Source: CAG-390 sp964522215 (lineage in GTDB: Bacteria; Bacillota; Clostridia; Oscillospirales; CAG-272). Taken from it: DNA of 41,241 nt. A program made the position numbers and the translations under genes. The notes under the pieces are model-generated. The model saw only the letters and a program-made list of their open reading frames with translations, was not told the DNA's origin and did no database searches. Each line of letters opens with the position of its first letter. Position 1 is the first letter of the stretch. The DNA is taken from assembly GCA_964522215.1 (NCBI GenBank), contig CAZFVR010000015.1, forward strand, positions 1 to 41,241. Direction: 5' to 3'. Of this stretch, positions 31,909-39,742 are shown one piece after another.

Positions 31909-31992
31909 GTTATCACCCCCAAGGATGGTGGGTTGATCTACCGAGCGATGACAGCTCGGCATGCAAAGGATGCAAACGAAAGGAATAACAAC

Positions 31993-33180
31993 ATGCAGAT
32001 ATACGCAGACAATGCCGCAACGACAAAAATGAGCCGCGCGGCGATAGATGCCGCGCTCCCGTACATGGACGGAATATATGCCAATCCATCAAGTCTACAT
32101 TCGGCGGGACAAGCCGCCGCCGAAGCACTGGCAGATGCCAGAGAGAGGATAGCCGCAAGGCTTGGATGTTCCGCGCGAGAGATAATATTCACCTCCGGCG
32201 GCAGTGAAGCGGATAACCAAGCACTGATAAGTGCTGCCGCCATTGGTGAGCGCTGTGGCAAAAAGCATATCATTTCAACGGCATTTGAGCACCATGCCGT
32301 ACTGCACGCACTTGACCGCCTGAGATCCCGCGGATTTGAGATAGAATTACTGCCGGTAGGGCGGAACGGTCAGGTGAGCGCAGAGGAGGTTGCGGCGGCA
32401 ATACGGCCGGACACCTGCCTTGTAAGCGTTATGTACGCCAACAACGAGATAGGCTCGATAATGCCGATAGGTGAGATAGGTCGCACCTGCCGTGAGCGCG
32501 GAGTGATATTCCACACCGATGCGGTGCAGGCGGCAGGCCATCTTCCGATAAACGTGACTGAACAGAAGATCGATATGCTCTCGCTGTCGGCTCACAAGTT
32601 CCATGGTCCCAAGGGGATCGGCGTGCTTTACGCGCGGCGCGGGATACCGCTTACAAGCCTTATTGAGGGCGGTGCGCAGGAGCGCGGCAAGCGCGGCGGT
32701 ACCGAAAATCTGCCCGCTATCATGGGCATGGCCGCTGCGCTTGACGAGGCATGCGAGCATATGGCAGAAAACACCGCTCGCATCAGCGCGATGCGCGACA
32801 GGCTGATAGTCGGACTCAGCGGCATACCGCACTCGGTACTTAACGGTGACAGCGCTCACCGCCTGCCGGGTAACGTTCACTTTTGCTTTGAGGGGATCGA
32901 GGGCGAGAGCCTGCTTTTGATGCTTGATGCGCACGGGATATGTGCCTCCTCCGGCTCTGCCTGTACATCAGGCTCGCTTGACCCGAGCCATGTTCTGCTG
33001 GCGATCGGTCACCCGCACGAGATTGCGCACGGGTCACTGAGGCTATCGCTCAGTGAGGAGAACACCGATGCCGATATCGATACCATGCTCCGCGTGATCC
33101 CCGAAGTGGTAAGCTACCTGCGCGGCATGTCCCCGCTCTGGCGCGAAAAATGCAACGGTGAGAGACCGTTTTTGATATGA
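31993..33180 (+). CDS. cysteine desulfurase, NifS/IscS family
   Basis: A 395-residue PLP enzyme that takes sulfur from cysteine for Fe-S clusters and tRNA thiolation. I use ATG 31993 (AAAGGA 8 bases upstream, protein starting MQIYADNAATT, as in the family). His100, Asp175 and the PLP lysine Lys202 (SAHKFHGPKG) are present, and the catalytic Cys324 lies in the long loop SSGSACTSGS of group I enzymes. The C-terminus carries about 20 extra residues. It is followed by iscU after 91 bases. No iscR or mnmA is next to it, unlike many Clostridia. Confidence 0.95.
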   Translation: MQIYADNAATTKMSRAAIDAALPYMDGIYANPSSLHSAGQAAAEALADARERIAARLGCSAREIIFTSGGSEADNQALISAAAIGERCGKKHIISTAFEHHAVLHALDRLRSRGFEIELLPVGRNGQVSAEEVAAAIRPDTCLVSVMYANNEIGSIMPIGEIGRTCRERGVIFHTDAVQAAGHLPINVTEQKIDMLSLSAHKFHGPKGIGVLYARRGIPLTSLIEGGAQERGKRGGTENLPAIMGMAAALDEACEHMAENTARISAMRDRLIVGLSGIPHSVLNGDSAHRLPGNVHFCFEGIEGESLLLMLDAHGICASSGSACTSGSLDPSHVLLAIGHPHEIAHGSLRLSLSEENTDADIDTMLRVIPEVVSYLRGMSPLWREKCNGERPFLI

Positions 33181-33271
33181 CACGGCGGATGACGTCACGA
33201 TGAGGACAGCATAGCTGACCGATAACTCTAAAAACAACATCATATTAATTTATTAAAAGAGGAAAAACGAA

Positions 33272-33721
33272 ATGGCACTTTACAGCGAAAAGGTAATGGA
33301 TCACTTTATGCACCCGCGCAATGTCGGCATTATAGAGGATGCCGACGGTGTTGGCGAGGTGGGAAACGCCAAATGCGGTGATATAATGAAGATATATCTA
33401 AAGATAGATAATGACATAATAACAGATGCAAGGTTTGAGACGTTTGGGTGCGGATCGGCTATTGCATCAAGCTCGATGGCGACTGAAATGATCAAGGGCA
33501 AGCCGATCTCAGAGGCACTGACCGTTACAAACAAAGCAGTGACCGAGGCACTGGACGGTCTACCCGCACACAAGATACACTGCTCGGTACTGGCAGAGGA
33601 AGCCATAAGAGCCGCACTGCGAGACTACTACGAGCGCCGAGGCCTTGACTATGACCGCTCGATCCTCGGGTGTGACTCATGCTGTGCGCATGAGCATGAT
33701 CGTGAGGCCGAAACGGAGTAA
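33272..33721 (+). CDS. Fe-S cluster assembly scaffold, IscU/NifU N-terminal type
   Basis: A 149-residue scaffold protein. The cluster ligands are all present: Cys35 in GNAKCGD (with Asp37), Cys60 in FGCGSAIASSS and Cys104 in IHCSVLAEEA. The IscU/NifU-type start MDHFMHPRNVG is typical of Clostridial and epsilon-proteobacterial forms. A C-terminal extension ends in GCDSCCAHEHD (Cys134, 137, 138; His140, 142), which may bind metal or simply be a tail. AGAGGA precedes the ATG. It works with the upstream cysteine desulfurase. Confidence 0.95.
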   Translation: MALYSEKVMDHFMHPRNVGIIEDADGVGEVGNAKCGDIMKIYLKIDNDIITDARFETFGCGSAIASSSMATEMIKGKPISEALTVTNKAVTEALDGLPAHKIHCSVLAEEAIRAALRDYYERRGLDYDRSILGCDSCCAHEHDREAETE

Positions 33722-33794
33722 CCCCGGAACGCTCTCGAAGCAATACCGGCGCAAAACACTCTACGCCATCCCCCAAGAGCGGATAAAATGCAAT

Positions 33795-33833
33795 CTCCCC
33801 GCCGCACTGTTGCAACATCAGCGCGGCGGGGAG
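33795..33833 (+). repeat. 11-base-pair hairpin with self-complementary loop
   Basis: CTCCCCGCCGC (33795-33805) pairs perfectly with GCGGCGGGGAG (33823-33833). The loop includes the palindrome TGTTGCAACA. The nearest T run (33871-33877) is about 38 bases further on, so termination after iscU is possible but not standard. Confidence 0.6.
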
Positions 33834-33882
33834 CGGCAAGCACTGTTTCATCATCCGGTCACTACGGCGGTGTTTTTTTGAA

Positions 33883-33910
33883 TTTTGCAACCTGCATTTC
33901 GATTTTGCAA
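33883..33910 (+). repeat. TTTTGCAA direct repeats, 20-base period
   Basis: TTTTGCAA lies at 33883-33890 and 33903-33910, two helical turns apart. The same motif occurs at 34104-34111 and its complement TTGCAAAA at 34054-34061, overlapping a -35 box. Confidence 0.55.
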
Positions 33911-33920
33911 GTTGCGCCGT

Positions 33921-33996
33921 AAGAGCGTGCGATGGACAAAAGTTTGTGAAAGCGCTGTCAAAGATGGCAGGAAAGCGGCTCTTTTGTGCGTTTTTT
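33921..33996 (+). ncRNA. three-way-junction-like hairpin element
   Basis: AAGAGC (33921-33926) closes with GCTCTT (33978-33983). Inside are two small hairpins, ACAAA/TTTGT (33936-33947) and CTGTC/GGCAG (33955-33970), each followed by the same single-stranded heptamer GAAAGCG (33948-33954 and 33971-33977). A T6 run follows at 33991-33996. I do not know a family with this layout. The small stems make chance a real alternative. Confidence 0.3.
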
Positions 33997-34053
33997 GTGC
34001 ATATTGCTGCATCGTTGCCGATATTTTTGTTGATATTTAGTGTATGACGCCTA

Positions 34054-34082
34054 TTGCAAAAATACGACGAATGGTGTATACT
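34054..34082 (+). promoter_or_regulatory. sigma-A-like promoter in the gene-poor region
   Basis: TTGCAA (34054-34059), a 17-base spacer and TATACT (34077-34082). It would start a transcript near 34089, which meets a terminator-like hairpin at 34235-34265. Confidence 0.7.
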
Positions 34083-34113
34083 TATAGCATCATTTTAAAG
34101 GAGTTTTGCAAGA

Positions 34114-34464
34114 ATGAAAAACAATTATGCGAAAACAGCATATTGTGTATCGTCCACAGCGGCGACTTCTTTTGGTGCGCGTTCATGCGCAAATGCAACT
34201 CCTGCCTGCAATGATGCCTCCGTTATATGCAATGAGAAAGACACCACCGCTGCGGTGTCTTTTTCTCTTGCCATAATTATCATGCTCGTAGCCATAGCTG
34301 TAGCTGTACGAATTACCCTTGCAGCAGTCGTACGCTGCTGCATTATTATCAGCCTTGCCGCCGTAATTATTATTTCGGCTGTACGACTTATCGGCATTAG
34401 CATACGCCACCTCGTAGCCCGGGCTTTACCGCAGGATAAAAAACCAATGATGCCCTCTTGGTGA
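34114..34464 (+). CDS. doubtful small ORF with promoter and ribosome site
   Basis: 116 codons from ATG 34114, with AAAGGAG (34097-34103) 10 bases upstream and a promoter before that. The first 40 residues have four Cys (11, 25, 32, 39) and Ala/Ser/Thr-rich composition. The ORF then runs straight through a strong terminator-like hairpin into a hydrophobic stretch that looks like an antisense reading. If the hairpin terminates, the message has no stop codon, so the transcript may be a short RNA of about 175 bases rather than an mRNA. No homologue is recognised. Confidence 0.22.
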   Translation: MKNNYAKTAYCVSSTAATSFGARSCANATPACNDASVICNEKDTTAAVSFSLAIIIMLVAIAVAVRITLAAVVRCCIIISLAAVIIISAVRLIGISIRHLVARALPQDKKPMMPSW

Positions 34465-34526
34465 TACCAAGCAAAAGGAATTACTCCCAAGGGATCAAGG
34501 TCAACGGTCTTTGCGGTCTTGCCACG
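34183..34526 (-). pseudogene. possible decayed minus-strand gene, Tyr/Asn/Gly-rich end
   Basis: On the minus strand one frame reads protein-like from about 34526 (including DLDPLGVIPFAWYHQEG), and after about 34425 the adjacent frame takes over with PGYEVAYANADKSY and a Tyr/Asn/Ser/Gly-rich stretch containing CCKG. A single one-base change near the CCCGGG at 34418-34423 would join them. Neither half has a good start, and no family is recognised. The composition recalls spore-coat-like or surface peptides. It overlaps the doubtful plus-strand ORF, and at most one can be real. Confidence 0.2.
34235..34265. terminator. intrinsic terminator-like hairpin
   Basis: AGACACC (34239-34245) pairs with GGTGTCT (34254-34260) around an 8-base loop and is followed by T5 on the plus strand. 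Flanking GAGAAA and TTTCTC extend the stem. Rightward use is favoured. Confidence 0.7.
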
Positions 34527-34527
34527 G

Positions 34528-34609
34528 CAGGATCGCTTTTTTCTTTGATCTTAACGCCACGGACCACACAGCCCGTTGGCAGGCAGATCAAAAAAGATCG
34601 CCGATCCTG
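34528..34609 (+). promoter_or_regulatory. long imperfect hairpin in the livJ leader
   Basis: CAGGATCG (34528-34535) pairs with CGATCCTG (34602-34609), and inside it TTTGATCT (34544-34551) pairs with AGATCAAA (34585-34592). An internal loop and a 33-base apical loop remain. It lies 80-160 bases before the livJ ATG, a position suited to transcriptional or translational control. No riboswitch or T-box sequence was recognised. Confidence 0.45.
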
Positions 34610-34690
34610 AAAAGCAAGCCCCAAAAGGCCCCGCCTCGCCCCGGGATCAATTTAATAAAAACGACACTTTTTTTCAAGGAGAAAACCACC

Positions 34691-35926
34691 ATGAAAACAA
34701 CTCACAGCACCAACAAACAGTCACGCTCTGCAAAAAGAAAAGCAAGTGCATTTTTTAAGATGCTCACATCCCTCTCGCTTGCCGCACTCATGCTCGTAGG
34801 TCTTTGCGCATGCGGCGCAAAGGACGAATGGCCGGTAGATAAAGAGACCGGACTTACCGAGTTTTTGATTGGCGGTATCGGTCCGACAACGGGCGAATAC
34901 GCAAACTACGGTAACTCTGTTAAAAACGGTGCACAGCTGGCTGTAAACGAGATCAATGCCGCCGGCGGCGTTAACGGCTTTAAATTCGTTCTTAACTTCC
35001 AGGATTCCCAGGGCAGCGCCGAGTCTGCGGTTTCTGCATACGGCATGCAGATGGACCTTGGCATGAAGGTAAGCCTTGGCGGCACACTTTCCGGCGAGAA
35101 CGCATCGATCGTTGCGGCATCTGTTGCTGATAAGATGTTCCTGCTTACTCCCTCCGCTTCATCTATAAACGCCATCAACGCAAGTGATCGCGCATTCCGC
35201 ATCTGCTTCAGTGACCCCTACCAGGGCACAGCCTCCGCACAGTACATCCACCAGTACGGTCTTGCCACCAAGGTTGCCGTTATCTATGACAGCGGCCTTG
35301 ACTACTGCCAGGGACTTTTTGAAACCTTCTCTGCCGAATGCAATAAGCTTGGCGTTGAGATCGTAACCGTTCAGACCTACACCAGCACCACAAACACCGA
35401 CTTCTCCGCTCAGATCGCCGCCGTTAAGTCATCCGGCGCCGACCTTGTATTCCTCCCCATCTACGCCGCAGACGCTGCAAAGATCCTCACCCAGGCTGCG
35501 CAGACAGCTGCATTTGAAGGCATGATCCCCTTTGGTTGCGATGGTCTTGACGGCCTTATCGGAAAGATGGAGAACAACGAGGAGCACGCCGAGGGCGTTA
35601 TGCTGCTCACTCCCTTTGCCGCCGACGACCCCGCCGAAAACACCCAAGCATTCGTTTCCGCATACAAAGCCAACTTCAACTCTGTCCCCGACCAGTTCGC
35701 AGCCGATGCATACGATGCGGTGTACGTTGTAGCCGAGGCTCTTAAGGCCGCAAAGGTAACCTCCGAGGATCGTGACAATGTAAGCGAGCGTTTGGCTGCC
35801 GCCATGAAATCTCTGAAATACGAAGGACTTACCGGTTCGATGACATGGGAAGCAAACGGTGATACCCAAAAGAACGCCAAGGCAATGGTCATCAAGAACA
35901 GCGTGGCTGTTCTCTACCAGCCCTGA
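34691..35926 (+). CDS. livJ: branched-chain amino-acid ABC transporter substrate-binding lipoprotein
   Basis: A 411-residue extracytoplasmic binding protein (periplasmic-binding-protein type I, Peripla_BP_6 family). I use ATG 34691 (AAGGAG 9 bases upstream). A basic N-terminus, hydrophobic span and lipobox with Cys41 anchor it to the membrane. The mature start, FLIGGIGPTTGEYANYGNSVKNGAQLAV given here only in part (GPTTGEYANYG), and QDSQGSAESAV and LLTPSASS are typical of Leu/Ile/Val receptors. Ligand could be another amino acid or amide. It heads the liv operon; codons here favour -CC and -TC endings more than in flanking genes, consistent with high expression. Confidence 0.93.
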   Translation: MKTTHSTNKQSRSAKRKASAFFKMLTSLSLAALMLVGLCACGAKDEWPVDKETGLTEFLIGGIGPTTGEYANYGNSVKNGAQLAVNEINAAGGVNGFKFVLNFQDSQGSAESAVSAYGMQMDLGMKVSLGGTLSGENASIVAASVADKMFLLTPSASSINAINASDRAFRICFSDPYQGTASAQYIHQYGLATKVAVIYDSGLDYCQGLFETFSAECNKLGVEIVTVQTYTSTTNTDFSAQIAAVKSSGADLVFLPIYAADAAKILTQAAQTAAFEGMIPFGCDGLDGLIGKMENNEEHAEGVMLLTPFAADDPAENTQAFVSAYKANFNSVPDQFAADAYDAVYVVAEALKAAKVTSEDRDNVSERLAAAMKSLKYEGLTGSMTWEANGDTQKNAKAMVIKNSVAVLYQP

Positions 35927-35944
35927 CGCGGGACAAAGACAGCA

Positions 35945-36037
35945 AAGAACTTCCGATTATAATTATGATCATAAGTTATAATTTATGATCCATACAATAT
36001 AATCTATAAAAATCCGCGGGCGGCCACGGCCGCCCGC
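35945..36037 (+). promoter_or_regulatory. livJ-livH spacer with AT-rich repeats and a GC-rich hairpin
   Basis: An AT-rich stretch contains the palindrome TTATGATCATAA and repeats of TTATGATC. Then GCGGGCGGCC (36016-36025) pairs with GGCCGCCCGC (36028-36037), with no U run after it. In operons where the receptor is needed in excess, such a hairpin protects the upstream message; that role is inferred here. Confidence 0.6.
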
Positions 36038-36056
36038 CAAGATCAAGGAAAGCATT

Positions 36057-36935
36057 ATGACGACATTAATTCAAACACTAATAAACGGACTGCGGCTTGG
36101 CAGTATATATGCATTGATGGCTCTGGGCTACACCATGGTGTACGGTATTGCCAAAATGCTGAACTTTGCCCACGGTGATATTATCATGGTGGGTGCTTAT
36201 GCCGTTATATCAACGGTATCTCTTGCAAAAATGCCCGGCGTGGTAGGAGTGATTGTAAGTGTGGTCGTTTGCGTGCTCCTTGGTGTGACCATTGAATTTT
36301 TGGCATACCGTCCCCTCCGCCGAGCTCCCTCCCTCACCGTGCTGATAACCGCCATCGGCGTCAGCTACCTGCTTCAGAGCTTGGCGCTTTTGATATTCAA
36401 ATCAGAGCCGCGGCCCTTCCCCGAGATAATCGAACTGCCGGTATTTCATTTCGGTGAGGTAGTAGTGGACGGCACTACCCTGCTGACCCTTGCCTTTACC
36501 GCGCTGATAATGATCGCGCTCTCTCTGTTCATCAACATGACAAAGCTCGGCAAGGCGATGCGTGCCGTATCCGAGGATAAGGACGCAGCCGAGCTTATGG
36601 GCATCAGCGTTAACCGCACGATCACCATGACCTTTGCCATAGGTTCTGCCCTTGCGGCGGTAGCAAGCATCTTCTACGGTGCTACCTACACCTACATCAA
36701 GCCCACCACCGGCTCTATGCCCGGCATCAAGGCCTTTACGGCGGCAGTTTTCGGTGGCATCGGCTCGATACCCGGCGCTATGCTTGGCGGTATCATGCTC
36801 GGTGTTATCGAACAGCTCTCCCAAACCTATTTTTCCACCCTTTGGACCAACGCCGTTGTGTTTGGAGTTTTGGTATTGGTGCTCGTTGTAAAGCCCACGG
36901 GACTTCTTGGCAAAAAGATAAGTGAAAAGGTGTAA
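36057..36935 (+). CDS. livH: branched-chain amino-acid ABC transporter permease LivH
   Basis: A 292-residue membrane protein with about eight spans. The family signature GLRLGSIYALMALGYTMVYGI at the start (key residues GLRLGSIYAL), NFAHGDIIMVGAY, the coupling segment near KDAAELMGISVNR, and FGGIGSIPGA-type loop close to the C-terminus are all present. It forms the channel with LivM. AAGGA lies before the ATG, and livM follows 13 bases after its stop. Confidence 0.95.
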   Translation: MTTLIQTLINGLRLGSIYALMALGYTMVYGIAKMLNFAHGDIIMVGAYAVISTVSLAKMPGVVGVIVSVVVCVLLGVTIEFLAYRPLRRAPSLTVLITAIGVSYLLQSLALLIFKSEPRPFPEIIELPVFHFGEVVVDGTTLLTLAFTALIMIALSLFINMTKLGKAMRAVSEDKDAAELMGISVNRTITMTFAIGSALAAVASIFYGATYTYIKPTTGSMPGIKAFTAAVFGGIGSIPGAMLGGIMLGVIEQLSQTYFSTLWTNAVVFGVLVLVLVVKPTGLLGKKISEKV

Positions 36936-36948
36936 CGGAGGTGCGGCA

Positions 36949-38034
36949 ATGAAGACAAAGCAAAATCAAACACAAGATAAGACACAAAAACAAAGCTCTC
37001 GCCGCACAGGCGGGCGAAGGCTTTTCAGTCAAAACTCGCTTACCGTGATAGGAGTTGTGGTTGCATATATTGTAATAGCTGCGCTCCTCTACTCCGGTAA
37101 TGTATCCCGCCAGGTGGCAGCAATGCTCATCCCGGTCTCCTGCTATATAGTCTTGGCAGTATCGCTCAACCTTGTTGTGGGACTTTTGGGAGAACTCTCC
37201 CTCGGCCACGCCGGCTTTATGGCGGTAGGCATTTTTACCGGATGCCTGTTTTCGATAGCCACCGTATCCCTGCCCATGGCGATACGCCTGCCGGTCTCAA
37301 TGCTGATTGGCGGTATATGCGCCGCGGCTGTCGGCTTTGTGGTGGGACTGCCCGCCCTGCGCCTTAAGGGTGACTATCTTGCCATCGTTACCCTTGCGTG
37401 CGGCGAGATAATCAAAACCGTTATCCTTAACCTTGACGTGACCGGCGGTGCGATGGGACTTAACACTCAGCCGATATACTCAAGCGCCTACGATCTTTTA
37501 CCTTACGCGGCACTGATGGTGCTTCTAACCGTTGTTGCGGTAATGAATCTTAAAAAGTCTCGCCACGGTCGTGCGATAATGGCAATACGCGATAACCGCA
37601 TCGCCGCAGAGTCCACAGGCATCAACGTGACCTACTACAAGCTGATGGTGTTTGTGCTTGCCGCGTTCTTGGCAGGGGCTGTTGGCGTTCTTTACGGCCA
37701 CACGCTGGCCGTGGTATCCCCCACCAGTTTTGACTATAACATGTCGATAGAGATACTCGTTATCGTTGTTCTCGGCGGCATGGGCAATATAACAGGCTCG
37801 ATAATAGCGACTGTGATACTTCGCGTTCTGCCCGAGGCACTGCGCGGACTTGATGACTTTAGAATGCTCATTTATTCCCTGCTGCTCATCACGATCATGC
37901 TGCTTAACGCCAACCCCAAATTCGCCTCACTCAAGGGCCAATGGTCGGTAAAGAACTTTATTCAATTTTTAAAGCATAATAAGAAAAAAGAGCAAACAGC
38001 GCAAACGGATGCGAAAGGAGGTACGGAAGAATGA
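36949..38034 (+). CDS. livM: branched-chain amino-acid ABC transporter permease LivM
   Basis: A 361-residue membrane protein. ATG 36949 is chosen because GGAGGTG (36937-36943) is 6 bases upstream. About nine to ten spans follow a basic N-terminus. The segments LNLVVGLLGELSLGHAGFMAVG (key LSLGHAGF), RLKGDYLAIVTLACGEI, the coupling helix NRIAAESTGINVTYYK and VVLGGMGNITGSI are standard for LivM. Its stop overlaps the livG start as ATGA. Confidence 0.95.
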   Translation: MKTKQNQTQDKTQKQSSRRTGGRRLFSQNSLTVIGVVVAYIVIAALLYSGNVSRQVAAMLIPVSCYIVLAVSLNLVVGLLGELSLGHAGFMAVGIFTGCLFSIATVSLPMAIRLPVSMLIGGICAAAVGFVVGLPALRLKGDYLAIVTLACGEIIKTVILNLDVTGGAMGLNTQPIYSSAYDLLPYAALMVLLTVVAVMNLKKSRHGRAIMAIRDNRIAAESTGINVTYYKLMVFVLAAFLAGAVGVLYGHTLAVVSPTSFDYNMSIEILVIVVLGGMGNITGSIIATVILRVLPEALRGLDDFRMLIYSLLLITIMLLNANPKFASLKGQWSVKNFIQFLKHNKKKEQTAQTDAKGGTEE

Positions 38035-38915
38035 ACAGGGATGAAAAAAGATTTTTAAAGCAAAGCCCCTCGGCCTCCCCCTTGGTCCCACTCCCCACAA
38101 ATGCATTCGTACCTCAGCGCGATCTTAAGACCGCGCCGGTGCTTGAGGCCGTACACCTTGGCGTAAGCTTTGGCGGCCTTAACGCCGTTGATGATTTCTC
38201 GCTGGTCATTGGTCGTACCGAGATAGCGGGACTTATCGGGCCTAACGGCGCGGGCAAGACCACGGTATTTAATCTGCTTACAAATGTTTATCAGCCCACG
38301 CGCGGGAATATAATGCTTAACGGTTACAGCACTGCGGGCAAGACCACCGCGCAGGTCAATAAGATGGGTATTGCCAGAACATTTCAAAATATTCGTTTGT
38401 TTGGTGCCATGAGCGTGCTTGATAACGTCAAAGTCGGTCTGCACAACTCAATGAAGGAAAATCTACTTGCCGCAGTAAGCCACACCTTTGGCTATCGCGG
38501 CGAGGAACGACGAGCCGATGCCAGAGCCATGGAGCTGCTTGACTTTTTCGGTATGTCGGATCTCGCGGCCGCGCCTGCGGGCAGTCTTCCCTACGGAGCA
38601 CAGCGCAGACTTGAGATAGTTCGCGCGCTTGCTACCCGCCCCGCCATTTTACTGCTTGACGAGCCCGCCGCAGGCATGAACCCGCACGAGACCGAAGAGC
38701 TGATGGAAAACATAATTCGGATACGCGATACATTTGGCATTGCGATAATGCTTATCGAACACGATATGCGCCTTGTAATGAACATTTGCGAGGGCATTTG
38801 CGTGCTTGACCATGGCAAGGTGATAGCCAAAGGCTCACCCGAAGACATTCAAAATAACGAGCAGGTGATAACAGCCTACCTCGGAAAGAAAAAGGAGACA
38901 TCCGAAAATGCTTGA
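38031..38915 (+). CDS. livG: branched-chain amino-acid ABC transporter ATP-binding protein LivG
   Basis: A 294-residue ATPase. Walker A is GPNGAGKT (70-77), Walker B ILLLDEPAAGMNP near 205, and the signature is the LivG-type LPYGAQRRLEIVRAL. The N-terminus carries about 35 residues before the usual first strand, which is unusual. The ATG is supported by GGAGGT just upstream inside livM and by the ATGA overlap, so the extension is probably real. An in-frame downstream start is not obvious. It overlaps livF by 8 bases. Confidence 0.95.
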   Translation: MNRDEKRFLKQSPSASPLVPLPTNAFVPQRDLKTAPVLEAVHLGVSFGGLNAVDDFSLVIGRTEIAGLIGPNGAGKTTVFNLLTNVYQPTRGNIMLNGYSTAGKTTAQVNKMGIARTFQNIRLFGAMSVLDNVKVGLHNSMKENLLAAVSHTFGYRGEERRADARAMELLDFFGMSDLAAAPAGSLPYGAQRRLEIVRALATRPAILLLDEPAAGMNPHETEELMENIIRIRDTFGIAIMLIEHDMRLVMNICEGICVLDHGKVIAKGSPEDIQNNEQVITAYLGKKKETSENA

Positions 38916-39606
38916 TGTACGCAACATAAATGTATATTACGGCAACATACATGCCCTTAAGGATGTATCCTTTACAGTAAACACCGGCGAGATAGTTGCG
39001 CTGATAGGCGCAAACGGAGCCGGAAAATCAACGACCCTCAAAACGGTATCCGGGCTTTTGCGCTCACGTACCGGAGATATAACCTTCAACGGCAAAAGCA
39101 TTGCCCACACAGAGCCATATAAATTGGTCTCGGAGGGTCTTGCGCATGTCCCGGAGGGACGACGCATCTTTTTGCAGATGACGGTAATGGAGAACCTTGA
39201 GATGGGTGCCTACACACGGCGAGACGGAATGAAAGAAGACATAGCCGACGTTTTTGCTCGTTTTCCCCGCCTTAAGCACCGCAAAAATCAAGTAGCCGGT
39301 ACACTTTCCGGCGGCGAACAGCAAATGCTTGCCATGGGTCGCGCCCTTATGAGCCACCCCAAGCTTTTGATGCTTGACGAGCCCTCAATGGGTCTTGCGC
39401 CGATACTTGTACAGCAGATATTTGATATCATCAAGGAGCTTCATAAGGCCGGCACGACGATACTGCTCGTTGAGCAGAACGCCGAGATGGCTCTCGCCAT
39501 CGCCGACCGCGCCTATGTTTGCGAATCGGGGCGGATAGTTCTTTCCGGCACCGGCGCCGAGCTTGCCGCCAGCGACAGCATAAAGCGTGCATATCTCGGA
39601 GGGTAA
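38908..39606 (+). CDS. livF: branched-chain amino-acid ABC transporter ATP-binding protein LivF
   Basis: 232 residues, the normal length. Walker A GANGAGKS (34-41), signature TLSGGEQQMLAMGRAL, Walker B LLMLDEPSMGLAP, and the His-loop equivalent in TILLVEQNAEMAL. It overlaps livG by 8 bases, with AAGGAG ahead of its ATG. It ends the operon and is followed by a strong terminator. Confidence 0.96.
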   Translation: MLDVRNINVYYGNIHALKDVSFTVNTGEIVALIGANGAGKSTTLKTVSGLLRSRTGDITFNGKSIAHTEPYKLVSEGLAHVPEGRRIFLQMTVMENLEMGAYTRRDGMKEDIADVFARFPRLKHRKNQVAGTLSGGEQQMLAMGRALMSHPKLLMLDEPSMGLAPILVQQIFDIIKELHKAGTTILLVEQNAEMALAIADRAYVCESGRIVLSGTGAELAASDSIKRAYLGG

Positions 39607-39640
39607 AACCGATAGCGCAAGGGCCACCGCTCTTTCGCTC

Positions 39641-39674
39641 AAAACGGCGTGACCGCGTGTCACGCCGTTTTTTT
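39641..39674 (+). terminator. intrinsic terminator of the liv operon
   Basis: CGGCGTGAC pairs perfectly with GTCACGCCG, flanked by AAAA and followed by T7 (39668-39674). Confidence 0.95.
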
Positions 39675-39684
39675 GCCGCAACTA

Positions 39685-39713
39685 TTGATTTTTTTGCACA
39701 GCTATGATAAAAT
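39685..39713 (+). promoter_or_regulatory. sigma-A promoter of the nitroreductase gene
   Basis: TTGATT (39685-39690), a 17-base spacer and TAAAAT (39708-39713), directly after the liv terminator. Confidence 0.75.
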
Positions 39714-39742
39714 AGAAAAAAAGCAACAAAAAGGAGTCGATC

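Larger units (their letters stand above)
33722..34113. other. 392-base gene-free region with several hairpins and motifs
   Basis: No ORF here looks real. In order, it holds an 11-base-pair hairpin (33795-33833), two TTTTGCAA direct repeats 20 bases apart, a three-way-junction-like element (33921-33996), and a sigma-A promoter (34054-34082) leading to a doubtful small ORF. Confidence 0.6.

Noticed and set aside
31886..31920. Rrf2/IscR-type operator at the nifS promoter
   Set aside because: The only symmetry is a 4-base ATAC/GTAT pair. It does not match any IscR site I can recall with confidence.
34490..34690. T-box or amino-acid riboswitch before livJ
   Set aside because: The T-box sequence and other known conserved cores are absent; only generic stems are seen.
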